A stretch of DNA of 64,000 bases from Saccopteryx bilineata (lineage: Eukaryota; Chordata; Mammalia; Chiroptera; Emballonuridae), in the NCBI RefSeq assembly GCF_036850765.1, contig NC_089490.1:105766574-105830573 (forward strand), read 5' to 3'. Both the position numbers and the translations under genes were made by a program. Each line of letters opens with the position of its first letter. Position 1 is the stretch's first letter. The notes under the pieces are model-generated. The model saw only the letters and a list, made by a program, of their open reading frames with translations, was not told where the DNA came from and searched no databases. Shown here in pieces: positions 10,577-22,874 of this stretch.

Positions 10577-12498
10577 CGCTGCAGTCATCGCTATAGAGCA
10601 CAAATGCCTGATTATTATTTAATGACTTAAGCCCCAAACAAGCAAAATGCCCTTCATCGATCTTCTTTTACGTTTGTGGATGTCCACGGATTGTCAGATA
10701 GGTTGGTCATGTACAGTCATTTTGCTGCACATGTTGTTTCTGAATAGCATTTTATTCACTTTCATTGAGCAAAAGATATTTCTACAATTGCTTCAAGAGT
10801 GTCCTGCTAGTATATTGTTGGACTTTCATGACTTTGCCATCTTAAAATATATTTTTTTCTTTTTATGATTCAAAAGAAAAACAAAACCCTCTTGAAAGCT
10901 TGAAAAATGTCCCTTATGATTTTCGCTTTAATACCCAGAAAGAACTGAATTATACCCTGTTCCTTTGTGTATCTCAGAAGGAATGGAAATTGACTTGCCT
11001 GCTTTATTCAGCTCATAATATAGTATACTTCATTGTCAAAACAGCTTTATCGATTAGCAGCGCTACCTATGAATGCCCTACCTGCCTTTGGAAGTTATAT
11101 TAATGGCCAGCTGCTGAAATTCTGGCAGAGGGAGCATCTGAGTTAATGGTTTTGGTGAGAGTTTCTAAAAAGTCTTTTGTTATCCTTAAAGGGAAACAGA
11201 CAAAAGGGTGTTATAAACTTTCATTTTATAATAAAGGGCCAAGACATATATGGCTGCATGGTAAAGAATACTTAACAATGGCAGAAGCAATAACGGCATT
11301 TAATTATCTCTCACAATAAGATGTCTAGTGATAAGCAGTTCCAGGTTGGTACAGTGTCTCATTGATGACTTTCTATCTCTCCCTTCTGTCCTCCTCATCA
11401 TGTTCCTTTCGGTCTCTGGCTTGTTGCTTCATGGTTGCAAGATGGCTACCGCAGCTCCAAGCATCTTCTCCTTATACAAACATGGTCAAGGCAAGAGGTG
11501 AGGAAGGGATAGTGACAGGAAACTCTTCTGACTCCTATCAGGATGCAAAACATTTCTCAGAAGCTCTCAAGCAGACCTATTCTTGTATGTCACTGGCCAG
11601 AGCTTGGGCACCTGGCCACCTCCAGCAGCAAGGGAGGATGCAAAAGACAATATCTGGAAAAGCACACAGTAGGATCGCCATGTTGGTTTAGACTAATCAT
11701 GATATAGCCCCTGGAGGCTGGAGAGAAGTCATGAATCAAAAACTCAAGGGCTCTGTATCTTATACCAGAGCAAAACTCATGTTCAGGGTTCTGTTAGCAC
11801 GGAATGGGGGTGTGGAGGGGTAGGGCAATATCTGTCACATAATGAGTAAATATCACAGGTTTGATCCTCATATGTTAAATTTGACTTTGTGAGGCAGGTT
11901 GGGTAGAGTATTGGACACCTGACTCTGCCCTCTTGAGGTTCATTCCTCTTTCTTCTGATGACCAAACCTTCATTGTCCTTCAGAGAATCGCCTCTTTCTG
12001 ACTTCTGGAACACACAGTGGATGGAAACCCCCAGGCTGATCAGCTCCTTCTGCTTCCTGTTTATAGCGGTTGTTTCAGGAATGGGCACATGACTCAGTCT
12101 GGTTCGATGAACCTCAATCCTAGGAGATTTTTGGTAACTGAAACGATTAGATTTCTTCAGGGGGTGCTGGTAGGTTGTGGGTGTTGGCCATCTCAGGAGG
12201 AGGGTTTGCTTGACTGAGAGGAAAGCAGGTCAAGAAATGAAGAAAGACAGGTTGCTGCCAACATTGTCCGAGAGCCTAATTCCAACTGTGGCTCATCTCC
12301 TAGACTTTATGCACACAAGCCATTATATAGTAGTTCTTTTGCTTATACTCATCAGCAGGGTTTTTGTCTGTTGTAACAGAAAGGGCCCTAAGTTACCTTT
12401 TATATGACACTTTCCTCACCTCCTGACAATTCCTCTTTGACTTTTGCCCCCACTGACCTCAGATAGGCTCTGTCATCGTATTCTCTCACTGCCTTCGT
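10577..12498. other. No gene; possible old LTR remnant near 12060-12420
   Basis: AT-rich intergenic sequence. The part from about 12060 contains ACTCAGTCTGGTTCGATGAA, which resembles the internal motif of MaLR-type LTRs. No coding signal is seen. Confidence 0.4.
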
Positions 12499-12510
12499 TG
12501 TTTTTTCTTT

Positions 12511-12905
12511 CTTTTTTTTTTTCATTTTTCTGAAGCTGGAAACAGGGAGAGACAGTCAGACAGACTCCCGCATGCACCCGACCGGGATCCACCCCGCACG
12601 CCCACCATGGGGCGACGCTCTGCCCACCAGGGGGCGGTGCTCTGCCCATCCTGGGCGTCGCCATGTTGCGACCAGAGCCACTCTAGCGCCTGAGGCAGAG
12701 GCCACAGAGCCATCCCCAGCGCCCGGGCCATTTTTGCTCCAATGGAGCCTTGGCTGCGGGAGGGGAAGAGAGAGACAGAGAGGAAGGTGCGGTGGAGGGG
12801 TGGAGAAGCAAATGGGCACTTCTCCTGTGTGCCCTGGCTGGGAATCAAACCCGGGTCCTCCGCACGCTAGGCCGACGCTCTACCGCTAAGCCAACCGGCC
12901 AGGGC
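12511..12905 (-). mobile_element. SINE type 1, full length
   Basis: The minus strand starts GCCCTGGCCGGTTGGCTTAG, carries the complete body, and ends in CAGCTTCAGAAAAATGAAAA. It is flanked by TGTTTTTTCTTT at 12499 and 12906. One of the best-preserved type 1 copies here. Confidence 0.92.
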
Positions 12906-12964
12906 TGTTTTTTCTTTACATATACACTTGTTTCTCCCGCCAGATTGTGAAGCATCTTGGGGCA

Positions 12965-13104
12965 GGGACCATAGCAGCCAAGAGCATGGATGCTGGGATC
13001 GTGACTCTGCTGTTTGCTAGAATGTCTATGCTGGTCCAGCTGTTTAGCCTCTGTGCTCCTCCTTAGCTTTCACATCTGTAAATGGGGATTGTGATAGCGC
13101 TGAG
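12965..13104 (+). mobile_element. MIR fragment, probably interrupted by the following LTR
   Basis: Contains the MIR core layout (GTTTAGCCTCTGTGCTCCTC, then CACATCTGTAAATGGGGATT). A plausible continuation (AAATGAGGTAGTACATATAT, GCAAGTGCTATTATTG) sits past the LTR at about 13630-13700. Confidence 0.6.
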
Positions 13105-13555
13105 TGTATTAGTTTCCTATGGCTGCTATAACAAGTTATCACAAATGTAGTGGCTTAAAACAATACCTTTTTTTTTCTTCTGATTTTACTTTATAGTTCT
13201 GTAGGTTAGGAGTCTGACATGGGTCTCGCTGGGCAGAATCCAGATGCAGGCAGGGCTAGGTCCTTCTGGAGGCTCTCAGAGAGAATAAAAACACTTGCTT
13301 TTTCCTGCTTCTAGCGGCAACCACATCCCCTGGTTAGTGACTCTTCATCTCCTATGTCAGCAGTGGCAGGGCAAGTCCTCCTGACATTGCATCACTGTGA
13401 CTCTGCTTCCATCGTCACATCTCCTTTTCTGACTGGTGATTATATAGGGCCCACCTGGATAAGCTTCCTATTTCAAGGTCAGCCAATTAACCACCTTCAT
13501 TTCATCTGCAGCTTTCATTTTCCCTGCCATGGGACACAACACAGTCACAAATAAT
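13105..13555 (-). mobile_element. MaLR-type LTR, antisense
   Basis: Begins TGTATTAGTTTCCTATGGCT with GCTGCTATAACAAGTTATCA, the reverse of the common mammalian LTR 3' end. It continues with GGCTCTCAGAGAG and CCTGCCATGGGACACAACAC. The subfamily was not assigned. Confidence 0.6.
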
Positions 13556-15132
13556 GTAACTTATCTATAAGTTCTGTAAATTAGGATGCGGGCATCTTCA
13601 GGTGTCCATTATTCCATACGAGGTCATTGGGTTTTTTCAAGGTTTAAATGAGGTAGTACATATATGGTGCTACATAGCAAGTGCTATTATTGTTTCTGTT
13701 CCCCTCGTGCTTGGCACATAGTTGGTTCTTATAATAGCTGATCCTCCCATCAAGAAGTGGAGTCTACGTATTTGCTCTTGAATCTGGGCTATGAGATTGC
13801 TCCACCAATAGACTATTGGGAAGTGATGCTGTGCCAGTTTGGGGGCCCAGGCCTTAATAAACCGGCTTCTTCTCCTCCTGACTCTTGGGATACTGGCCGT
13901 CAAAGTCCAGCCACCATGCTATGAGGAAGCCCAAGCTGCCCTGTGGAGAGGCCCACATGCAGGCACCAGTCTGACAGCTACAGGAACGAGCTATCTTGGA
14001 AGTGGTCATCTAGCCCAGTGAGCTGTCCCAGCTGACAGTGAGTGGAGCAGTGACAAGCTGTCCAGGGCAACCCTGTTCACATTGTAGATGTGTGAACAAA
14101 TATTGTTGTATAAGCCACTAAATTGGGGTGATTTGGTTATGTGGCAACAGATAACAAAACAGGGCTCAACAACTTATTCAGGAAATGACTATGTGAATAA
14201 ATCATCAGGACTTAAGGGATCCTTGTGCCTCTGTCCACAGATCATTTTAAAGCTCATGAAGCTTCTTCACACAGGCCACAAGGGATGATGACATCTTTAC
14301 AAATGACTGTGCCCCAGCTGCATCTGCAATTTATAACAACCAATAGAACAATAACAACAATAGAAATTCAAAAATGGCTACTTCACTCTGAAGAGCTGAA
14401 CTGGCCGGAGGGATGGACCCAGTCTTTGTGTGATGAAGCTACTTGGAAAGGAAGATTCCAGAGATCACTCTGCTGCAGAATCTATTCCCACTCCCACTCC
14501 CACCCCAGGCTAAATCCTAAGGAGGGGGTAGGGAGCTGGAATTGGGTTTCCAGGGCAGGAAGATTATGTCCCGCCTAGTCCTGGAATCGCACAGGGTGAC
14601 ATTCTCATTCAGGTGCAGCCCTAGGTTGGATTACATCCCTAACGAGTCTGCTGAAGGGAGAGCACAGAGGCCCTTTCACAGGAAAACGGCATTAGGAATG
14701 CAACATCGAGATCTTGATTTAACACGTTCACATTTACCTGTCAGTCTCCTTGGATACGCCTCTCAATTGCAGGGTACGGATTTCGGTTAGGCATTCTGCT
14801 CACACGGAGGGCTTGGTAGCTGCATAATTAAACGGAAAGATGATTGCTCTCGGATGGATGGCTGGGGAGGAACCCAGAGGACCTCAGGGCTTCAAAGGAG
14901 GCCTCGAAGCAAACCACTGCTCTTGGTCACATCTTTCTACCAAATCACCCGGTGTTCGGTGCCTGCAGAAAGCAGGGGTTCGTCAGAACTCCCTTCTGAC
15001 CTTTTTTCATTGATGAGATGAATTGGATGCATGTCATAGGCTCCAGCAAATGGCTTACTAACCCATGCGTGCCCTCTCTCACTCTATGCTAGGTCGATTC
15101 ACCTGCCCGGGACTGTGAATGCAGGCTAGACC
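13556..15132. other. No gene; possible LTR remnant near 13800-14163
   Basis: The interval near 14100-14160 (GTATAAGCCACTAAATTGGG, then TATGTGGCAACAGATAACAA) looks like a MaLR LTR 3' end in sense orientation. The remainder shows nothing identifiable. Confidence 0.4.
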
Positions 15133-15576
15133 ACTCTATTGGGTTGAATGGTGTACTCCTCAAATTCATGTCCACCTGGGACTTCAAATATGCCCTTATA
15201 TATGTAGAAATAGAGTCTTGGCAGAGGTAACTGGTGAAGATGAGACCTCACTGGATTAGGGAGGACCCAAATGCAATGAGTGGTGTCCTTATAGAAGAGA
15301 GGACACGGAGAGACGCATAGAGGAGAAGGTGCTGCAAAGAAGGGGACAGACATTGGAGTGATACAGCTACAAGCCAAGGACTGCCAAGGATTCTCAGCAA
15401 CCACCAGGAGCTAAGGGACACGTGTGGGATAGGTTACTCTTCTGCCGCCAGAAGGAACCAAAAAGCACCTAGATTTCAGACTTCCAGCCTCCTAAACTGT
15501 GAGAGAAGGAGTTTCTGTTGTTTTACGCCCCCCCGGTTACAGTACTTCGGTACGACAGCCCTGGGAAACTAACACA
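15133..15576 (+). mobile_element. MaLR-type LTR, sense
   Basis: Contains TTGGGTTGAATGGTGTACTC, AATTCATGTCCACCTGGGAC, TCCTTATAGAAGAGAGGACA, TCCAGCCTCCTAAACTGTGA and TTTCTGTTGTTTTACG in the order usual for these LTRs. It ends near GGGAAACTAACACAG. Confidence 0.65.
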
Positions 15577-16509
15577 GCTGTCACAGCAGTGCTGTTCTAG
15601 GTAGGCTATGGCATGAGAGATGAAAGGAGGGACAGAGCTGGAATGCCCTGCTCCTGTCCCCCCTCCCCAAGATGATGAGTCACTTTTAGGGTCCGAGAGA
15701 GGGCCAGGAGTGTGACCCTAATGGAGCTCATTCCCGTGGAGACTTGAAGCAGGCTAAAAAGTGTCTTCCCCGAACACCACTGCTAACAGAAACCACACCA
15801 TTGAAGCAAAGCCTTAATTTAAGCTTTCATTCTGGCTAGGCTGGAGTCCTTATGTGAGGAACTTTTATTCCTTCCCCTCTCTCTCCACTTGTCAGAAAAA
15901 TAAGCACACTTATCTCAAGTACTTAATCAAAACACAACCATGTCCAAAGGTGATCATAACCATGTGCAGATGTTTTTATCTGCTTATTAGCATGTACACT
16001 GTGGGTCTTGAGAACAGTGACCACAGCTGTTCAAAATGGCCTGTCAGAGACTTTAGTGAACCCTATTCACAGGGGTCCATGGGGCTCCAATTACTAAGAC
16101 AGGAAAGGCCACTAATAAATTTATATTTTCAACCAAAGTCCGGGCATGGCTTACTTAGTAAATAAGAACATTCAATCAAGCAGAGCACATATTTGCCTTG
16201 AAAACTGTACTTAATAAAATTTCACTTCTTTGCAAGTCAGTCTGAAGGTAGAGCCAACCCCAGATGACACAGAACAGAGAAATGGATCCTGGTGACATTG
16301 CCTGAGGCCTGGATGGAGCTGTGCCTGAAGCCATCTCTGCCTACCACCTTAAAAAAAAGTTGGCCATTGGTGGAGAAAGCCAAGTTAATCATAAGCCTCA
16401 GATCATAGCACTGTATGCAGGATATCCTACTTATGTTTTTATTCCTAATAATGCCTACAGCTGTGGTCCTTCTCAATCACTTCCTGCGGGCAGTCATCCT
16501 CAGGGGCTT
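15577..16509. other. No gene recognised
   Basis: Intergenic, AT-rich toward the right end. I see no named element. Confidence 0.4.
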
Positions 16510-16631
16510 AGTATGTAATTTTGTGTTTATATGCTTTGTTACAGTTTTAATTTTACACACATGGTATTGTCATGTCTCATTCTTTCTTTTACTTTTTTCA
16601 CTGAGTACCCTTTTTTAAATTTTTAATTATT

Positions 16632-16662
<31 letters not shown>

Positions 16663-17500
16663 TTCCTTTATAGAGGAAAGAGAATGAGAGAGATAAAGAG
16701 AAAGGGGGTAGGAACAGGAAGCATCAACTCCCATATGTGCCTTGACCAGGCAAGCCCCAGGTTTTGAACCAGCGACCTCAGCATTCCAGGTTGGTGCTTT
16801 ATCCACTGCGCCACCACAGGTCAGGCTGAGTACCCTTTTTTTTAAGGTCCACATATGATGCTACGGGTACCGTTTTATTTATCGGTTTTCATTACTGCAT
16901 ACTTCTCTCAGGTATATACGGACTATCTTTTATATATCCATTCCCCGGCCACAAGTGACACTGCAGTGAACATGCTGTATGTGTGCTCTGATGGAGCTAT
17001 CTTAGAATTTCCTTAGGTCATAACACTAGCAGTGGGATTGCTAGGTCTTGGGATACACTTACTTTGACTACGTAATGCCTGATTTCTCTGGGTAAGGGAT
17101 GTCTCAGTCGACGCTCCCCACAGCAGTGTCTGAGGGCTCTCATATCTTTATTTCTATCTGCACTGCCAACACATAGCATTTCCCAGTTTTCTAATTGTTT
17201 TCCAATCAAATAAAAATAAGACAATAGCTCCTGGTTTTAGAATTGGCATTTCTCTTATTACTAATGATTTTGAGCACCTCTTTATATACCTACAATTTGG
17301 GTTACCACTTCTATGAACTGCCTGTTTCTACTCCTCACCTGTTTCTTCTTGTTTATTTGTAAGGTTACTTATCTATGATAAATATTAACCCCTTGTTGGC
17401 TTCAGAAATGGAAAATGTTTACCCCTTTCCTTCATCTGTCCATTAACTTTGTCCACAGTGCCCTTTGTGGATCAGAAACCCTTAATTTTAATGAAATCGT
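16510..17500 (-). mobile_element. Old L1 3' region, antisense, interrupted by a SINE
   Basis: The + strand reads as the reverse of L1 3' sequence: CACTGCAGTGAACATGCTGT, GTGGGATTGCTAGGTCTTGG, AATGATTTTGAGCACCTCTT, ACTTTGTCCACAGTGCCCTT. Split by the type 3 SINE at 16617-16826, whose duplicated target lies in the L1. Confidence 0.65.
16617..16826 (-). mobile_element. SINE type 3 with perfect target-site duplication
   Basis: The minus strand begins GCCTGACCTGTGGTGGCGCA and ends in a (TAAA)n/A-rich tail. It is flanked by identical TGAGTACCCTTTTTT at 16602-16616 and 16827-16841. Confidence 0.93.
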
Positions 17501-17615
17501 GGTAGGCAGAATTCTAAAGGTGTCCCCCCCAGGAGTCCTGTCCCTTAATTATTTAATCAAACAGTATTCAAGCTATTGCGGTGAAGGGAGTCTGCAGATG
17601 AGATTAACGTTAAGG

Positions 17616-17935
17616 ACTGTTTGGTCCATTCTGGCTCCTATAACAAAATACCAGAGGCCAGGTGGTTTATCTATTTCTGTTTATAAGAAAGCAGGAGTTT
17701 ATTATAGTGCCAGAGGTTGGGAAGTCGAAGATCAGAGTGGAGGCACATTCAGTGTCTGGTGAGACTCGCTCTCTGGTTTATAGATGGCACCGTCTAGCTA
17801 TAACCTCACAGGACAGATGGACAGCAGAGCCCTGTAGGGCCTCTTTTGTAAGGGTGCTGATCCCATTCATGTGGAATCTGCTCTCATGATCTAACCACCT
17901 CCCAATGACTCTACCTCCTAATATTATCATCTGGG
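17616..17935 (-). mobile_element. Second MaLR-type LTR, antisense, inside the first
   Basis: GGCTCCTATAACAAAATACC is the reverse of an LTR 3' end. TGATCTAACCACCTCCCAAT and CCTCCTAATATTATCATCTG are the reverse of its 5' part. It sits between the two halves of the LTR at 17503-19030. Confidence 0.6.
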
Positions 17936-17939
17936 GGGG

Positions 17940-18485
17940 GGTAATTTACTTATTTAGAAATTAAATTTAATGGGGTGACACTGATCAATAAGAGTATCTA
18001 GGCTGACCAAGTGGTGGTGCAGTGAAGAGAGCATTGGACTGGGATGCGGAAGACCTAGGTTCAAAACCCCGAGGTGGCCGACTTGAGTGTGGGATCATAG
18101 ACATGACCCCAAAGTCTCTGGCTTGAGCCCAAGGTCATTGGCTTGAGCAAGGGGTCACTGGCTCAAGCTGTAACCCCTTGGTCAAGGCACATATGAGAAA
18201 GCAATCAATGAACAACTAAGGTATGGCAACAAAGAACTGATGCTTCTTATCTCTCGCTCTTCTTGTCTGTCTGTCCCTATCTGTCCTTCTCTCTGTCTCT
18301 CTCTCTCTCTGTCTGTCACACACACACACACACACACACACACAAAGAGTAGCTAGGTTTCAAGTGGACACCTCTATAGCATTTAAACTGTTGATTGTGT
18401 TGTGTGCCCATCACCCAAAGTCAAGTCATTTTCCATCACTGTATATTTGTTCCACTTTACTCCCCTTGCGGGGGTAATTTTCCAT
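17940..18485 (-). mobile_element. L1 3' end, antisense, split by a SINE
   Basis: Reverse-complemented, it carries TGATCAGTGTCACCCCATTA followed by an AT-rich tail. A near-identical motif, TTGATCAATGTCACCCTGTT, ends the insertion at 38500-38800. It is interrupted by the type 2 SINE at 18002-18344. Confidence 0.6.
18002..18344 (+). mobile_element. SINE type 2 with (CA)n tail
   Basis: Head GCTGACCAAGTGGTGGTGCA, B box GGTTCAAAACCCC, internal CACTGGCTCAAGC, and a tail of CTCTCT then (CA)n. Flanking AAGAGTATCTAG and AAGAGTAGCTAG form a one-mismatch target duplication. Confidence 0.9.
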
Positions 18486-19399
18486 ATATAAATTGAGGGG
18501 GAAGGACACAAATATTCAGATCATAGCATGGACCTTAGCTTAGGGAGATCATCTTGGATTATCAAGTCTAATCACTTGAGTCCTTAAGAGCAGAGGCCCC
18601 TTTCCCGCTGACATCAGAGAGATGCAGGAGGGGAAAGGAAGGAGAGGGGAAGTCAGAGTGATTCAAATCATGAGAAGGAGTTGACTGTGTGTTGCTGGCT
18701 GGGGAGACAGAGAAAGGTGTCTGAGATTAAGGAATGGGTGTGACATCAGAAGCCGAGGAGGACTGCTGGGATGATCCACAGCAAGAAAATGGGGGGCTCA
18801 ACCCCACAATGGTGTAAAGTTGAACTCCGTCAACAACCTGAGTGAGTCTGGTGGTGGTTCTCCCCCAGGATGGGCCTCTGGCTAAGAGTCCAGGCCAGCC
18901 TGCTGGGAACCTGGGCCAAGTCCCCAGCTGAGCTCATGGGACTTTGGACTACAGAACTGGGAGATACCAAATGAGTGCTGGTCAACAAATGTGGTGATTA
19001 GTTATGGCAGCAAAAGGAAACTAATTAGAGGGACCAAATCTATCAATCTTTTGTCTGATGGCTTGAGCTTTTGAATTTTTTTTTTTTTAAAGTTCATTCT
19101 CACTTTTATGCATATAGAATTCTCAGAGGGTAGGGTGGGAGGTGGAAAGTCATTGCTCCCTAGAGACTGGAAAGAGTAACTCTTTTTATAATTAAAGCAC
19201 AGATATGCATACAATATAAAAATAATATTAGCATTACTATGGAATTAAAATTTTCCTAATGTTAGCCTGAGGGTTACAATTAGGGGAGAAAATATCTAAA
19301 AATGGTCCTTGAGGGGCTATAAAAGAGAAAGGTTGAGAAACACCCATTTATGTCACAATTATATTCTTTATTTTTTAAAATCATAGTTTTACCTTAAAT

Positions 19400-20330
19400 A
19401 TTGTAGTCTTCCATCTATGAAGAATTTTACTGAGTTTCTCTAAAAGTACCCCTATGAATTTTTTATTGGAATTGCATTGAATTTATGGTTAATTTGGAGA
19501 GAATTGATCACTTTATAATATCAAGTCATCCCATCAAAAGCATAGAAAGTCATTTCACTTATTCAGATCATCTTCAGTGTCTTTTATTAGAGTTTGAAAG
19601 GTTTCTCCACAGAGGCCCGCATGGGCCCAGCCGGGATCCACTCGGCATGCCCACTAGGGGGTGATGCTCTACCCTTCTGGGGCGTTGCTCTGTTGCAACC
19701 AGAGCCATTCTAGTACTTGAGGCAGAGGCCATGGAGCCATCCTCAGCGCCTGGGCCAATTTTGCTCCAATGGAGCCTTGGCTGCTGGAGTGGAAGAGAGA
19801 GATGGAGAGAAAGGAGAAGGGGAAGAGTGGAGAAGCAGATGGGCGCTTCTCCTGTGTACCCTGGCCAGGAATTGAACCCGGGACTTCTACACGCTGGGCT
19901 GATGCTCTACTGCTGAGCCAGCCAGCCAGAGCCAGCATCTTATTTTTGATGCTTAGCTTTTATTCAAAGCTAAGATGCCATCAATGTAAGCTGTATCCCA
20001 ATTTCAGAGACACTAAAATGTGAAAAAAATATGTGTCTGAGAGTTATTTTTTCCCCAATTGATTTATTGCTGGTGTAGAGAAATGCTATTGATTTTTATG
20101 GGCTAATCTTGTATCTGACAACATTGCTTATAAATTCTAATACTTTGTTTGTTGCTCTTGTTGTTTTTTTGGGATAAATGATGAAAATTTTATCTCTTCC
20201 CTTCCACTTTTTACACTGGTTTCTTCTTTCTTTATAGCTTTGGCTATGACTTAGAGAGCTATGTAATCATTAGTGGTGATAGTTGATTGTGAACTTTCAG
20301 TTAATGGATCAATAAGTTATTTTCCTTAAG
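19400..20330 (-). mobile_element. Old L1 body, antisense
   Basis: The reverse of L1 ORF2-region sequence is recognisable (TGGAATTGCATTGAATTTAT, TTATTGCTGGTGTAGAGAAA, CTAATCTTGTATCTGACAAC). It is interrupted by the SINE at 19605. No open reading frame remains. Confidence 0.65.
19605..19934 (-). mobile_element. SINE type 1, 3'-truncated
   Basis: The minus-strand head GGCTCTGGCTGGCTGGCTCAG and body are present. The copy ends at GGGCCTCTGTG without the usual CAGCTTCAGAAAAAT end and tail. It lies inside an L1 body. Confidence 0.85.
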
Positions 20331-20869
20331 TCAGTATGCTTAGGTTTTCTGAAATTTACAATCTAAGAACTGTAGCTGGTATAAGTTTCTGCAAGGACCC
20401 TGAGTGCAGAACTCTCGCCAAGTCTTGAGGAAATCCAAACTTTTCAGTCATCTATCTTCTTCATGCCCCCGGTACAAACAGAGTGGCTTTGCACCACCTT
20501 GGTTTGTGGGTGAAGGCAAATTCTCTTATAAAGGGGTGTGGGCAGGAAGAGAATAATTGGTGGGTTTAGTCAAGTGATAATAATAATTGAGATAATTACA
20601 GTGGTCCTTTCATCTATATGACTTGACATGTTCAAAGTCATTCCTTTATCACGTTTGATTTTTTGCGACAGTCCTGTGAAGTGTGTAGTAAAAGTATCAT
20701 TACCTTCATTTTCTACAAGAGGAAAGGAGGTCATTATTTTCTATGTGGGGTCAATGGACAGCTTCTTGGGAATTCTCTTACAAGTGTTGGGGGAGCAGGA
20801 CTATGAGGTGGGAGGGGCCCTAAATCAAGCAGAGCTGAAAGGGGGGATGATCCTCACTCAAGACAATCT

Positions 20870-21015
20870 TGACAAACCACTCGAAAGCACAGCAATGGCC
20901 CCATGCACTGACAGGACACTGGATGACAGGGCATGGACATTTATTTGATAAGGAAAAAGCTGGTCATTTGAAATGGCTATTGGAATCTAACACAAAGGGG
21001 GTAAAGCTTTGGAGA
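20870..21015 (+). repeat. Unclassified dispersed repeat, copy 1
   Basis: Shares TTTGATAAGGAAAAAGCTGG, AAATGGCTATTGGAATCT and GTAAAGCTTTGGAGAAA with a second copy at about 22620-23150. It could be internal sequence of an old retroelement. I do not recognise the family. Confidence 0.6.
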
Positions 21016-21878
21016 AAGGCCTGGCTGAGAGAAAGAACCAAAAATGAGAAGAGTGCAGAAAGAGTGAGAAATGTCAGAAAGAGTGCAGTCTCTGAATGGA
21101 AAAAGAGTTCTTGAGAACCCAGTTCTATGGGAATGTGTCATTGATAAAAAAACAGACACATGTTATATTAAAATTTTCATGTCTGTACTACACTAGCATT
21201 TGCAATAATGGACGGATGGAGCTATTTTGTTAAAGGCCCCTCAGCCCCTGTACCTGTCCTGCTTCCACCAGAGAAAATGAGCGATTGAGAGATAAAGAGA
21301 TTTATGACAAGAAACTAGCTTGAGCAACTGTAGGGCTGCCGAGGCAAGTCTGAAATCTGTAAAAGGGGAGGCCTCAGCGGCAGAGCTGTTCGCAGCCAGA
21401 ATGTCTTTTTCCGGGGAAAGCCTCAGTTCAGCTTTGAAGGCCTTTATATTGACTGAATTAGGCCCATCCAAATTATCCAAATTTTCTAGGGCAATCTTTC
21501 TTCCTTAAAGTAAATTTACTGACTTTACTCAAACCTACAAAATACCTTCACCAGCAACGCTCAGATTAGTATTTGAATAACTGGGGTCCATAACCTAACC
21601 AAGTTGACATAAAAAAAACCATCACAGCCCTGATGACAGCACACAGTTGAGTCACCTTCATCCATTGAGCCATCTCAGTTGAGTCCATTGACTCAAGACA
21701 AGGAAGGCTGCTGACGACTAGTGAGCCCTGAATTGCACTGGGGGGAAGGCAGTAGATGAACGACATCAGCTTCTGACTTCCACTGACCTCCCCCAACCTC
21801 CCTTGCTCACTGCTGACTGTCTTCCAGGAGCAAACGTGCTCTACAGGTGCGATAGAAATCAGAGAGAGAAAAAAAATT
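21016..21878. other. No gene; probable decayed repeat near 21230-21620
   Basis: The end of this interval includes CATAACCTAACCAAGTTGACAT, a phrase common in old mammalian repeats. No coding element is seen. Confidence 0.4.
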
Positions 21879-22243
21879 TTTTTTTGTATTTTCTGAGGTT
21901 GGAAACGGGGAGACAGTCAGACAGACTCCCGCATGCGCCCGACCGGGATCCACCCGGCATGCCCACCAGGGGGCGATGCTCTGCCCATCTTGGGGCGTCG
22001 CTCTGCCGCAATCAAGAGCCATTCTAGCATCTGAGGCAGAGGCCACAGAGCCATCCTCAGTGCCCGGGTAAACCTTGCTCCAATGGAGCCCTGGCTGTGG
22101 GAGGGGAAGAGAGAGACAGAGAGGAAGGAGAAGGGGAAGGGTGGAGAAGCAGATGGGCGCCTCTCCTGTGTGCCCTGGCCGGTAATCGAACCCGGGACTC
22201 CTGCACCGACAGATGCTCTACCACTGAGCCAAACGGCCAGGGC
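21879..22243 (-). mobile_element. SINE type 1, full length
   Basis: The minus strand starts GGCCCTGGCCGTTTGGCTCA and ends CCTCAGAAAATACAAAAA. TCAGAGAGAGAAAA on the left and TCAGAGAGAAAA on the right look like the target duplication. Confidence 0.9.
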
Positions 22244-22619
22244 CTCAGAGAGAAAATTTAAGGCTAACAAAGGGCTTTTCCCCACTGTGCCTCAGCTGTT
22301 GTAAACACTGCAAAACAGCTTGTGCAGGTTAGACAAGTAGTGCCTTGTAACATATTCACATTTGTTCTATTTTCTTGTTATTTGTTATCATGCCCTTCTC
22401 CTTTTATTAATGTTTGTGTTGTACAAATGCTTTTGAGGGAAAGGTGGTGAGTTTTAAAGATGCTGTATGAAATGAAAGAGAAATCTAGGTCCAGAGCCCT
22501 GGACAGTCTGACAGGGCTCATGATGGAGGATCCCAGGTGAGACTGCACTGGAAGTAGAGGAGGAGCTATGGTTTTCTGAGACGTAGTTCAGAAGGTCCTG
22601 TCCCCTGTGGTCTGTGTGA

Positions 22620-22839
22620 TAAACAACTCGAAAGTATGGCCCAGTCCACTAAAAAGACACTAAACAACAGGGTAGGCCATTTGATAAGGAAAGAGCTGGT
22701 CTTTTAAAATGGCTATTGGGCCCCTGGCTGGTTGGCTCAGCGGTAGAGCGTTGGCACGGTATATGGATGTCCCAAGTTCGATTTCCGGTCAGGACACACA
22801 GGAGAAGCAACCATCTACTTCTCCACCCTCCCCTCTCCC

Positions 22840-22874
<35 letters not shown>

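Larger units (their letters stand above)
17503..19030 (+). mobile_element. MaLR-type LTR split by nested insertions
   Basis: The 5' piece (GGTAGGCAGAATTCTAAAGG to GTCTGCAGATGAGATTAACG) ends at about 17615. The matching 3' piece resumes at about 18490 (GATCATCTTGGATTATCAAG) and runs to GTTATGGCAGCAAAAGGAAA near 19015. The 870 bases between are another LTR piece, an L1 end and a SINE. Confidence 0.6.

Noticed and set aside
10393..10637. Repeat-peptide frames or a CRISPR-like array at the 30-bp repeats
   Set aside because: The repeats are contiguous without spacers, in a mammalian genome. This is a minisatellite, and the frames result from a unit length divisible by three.
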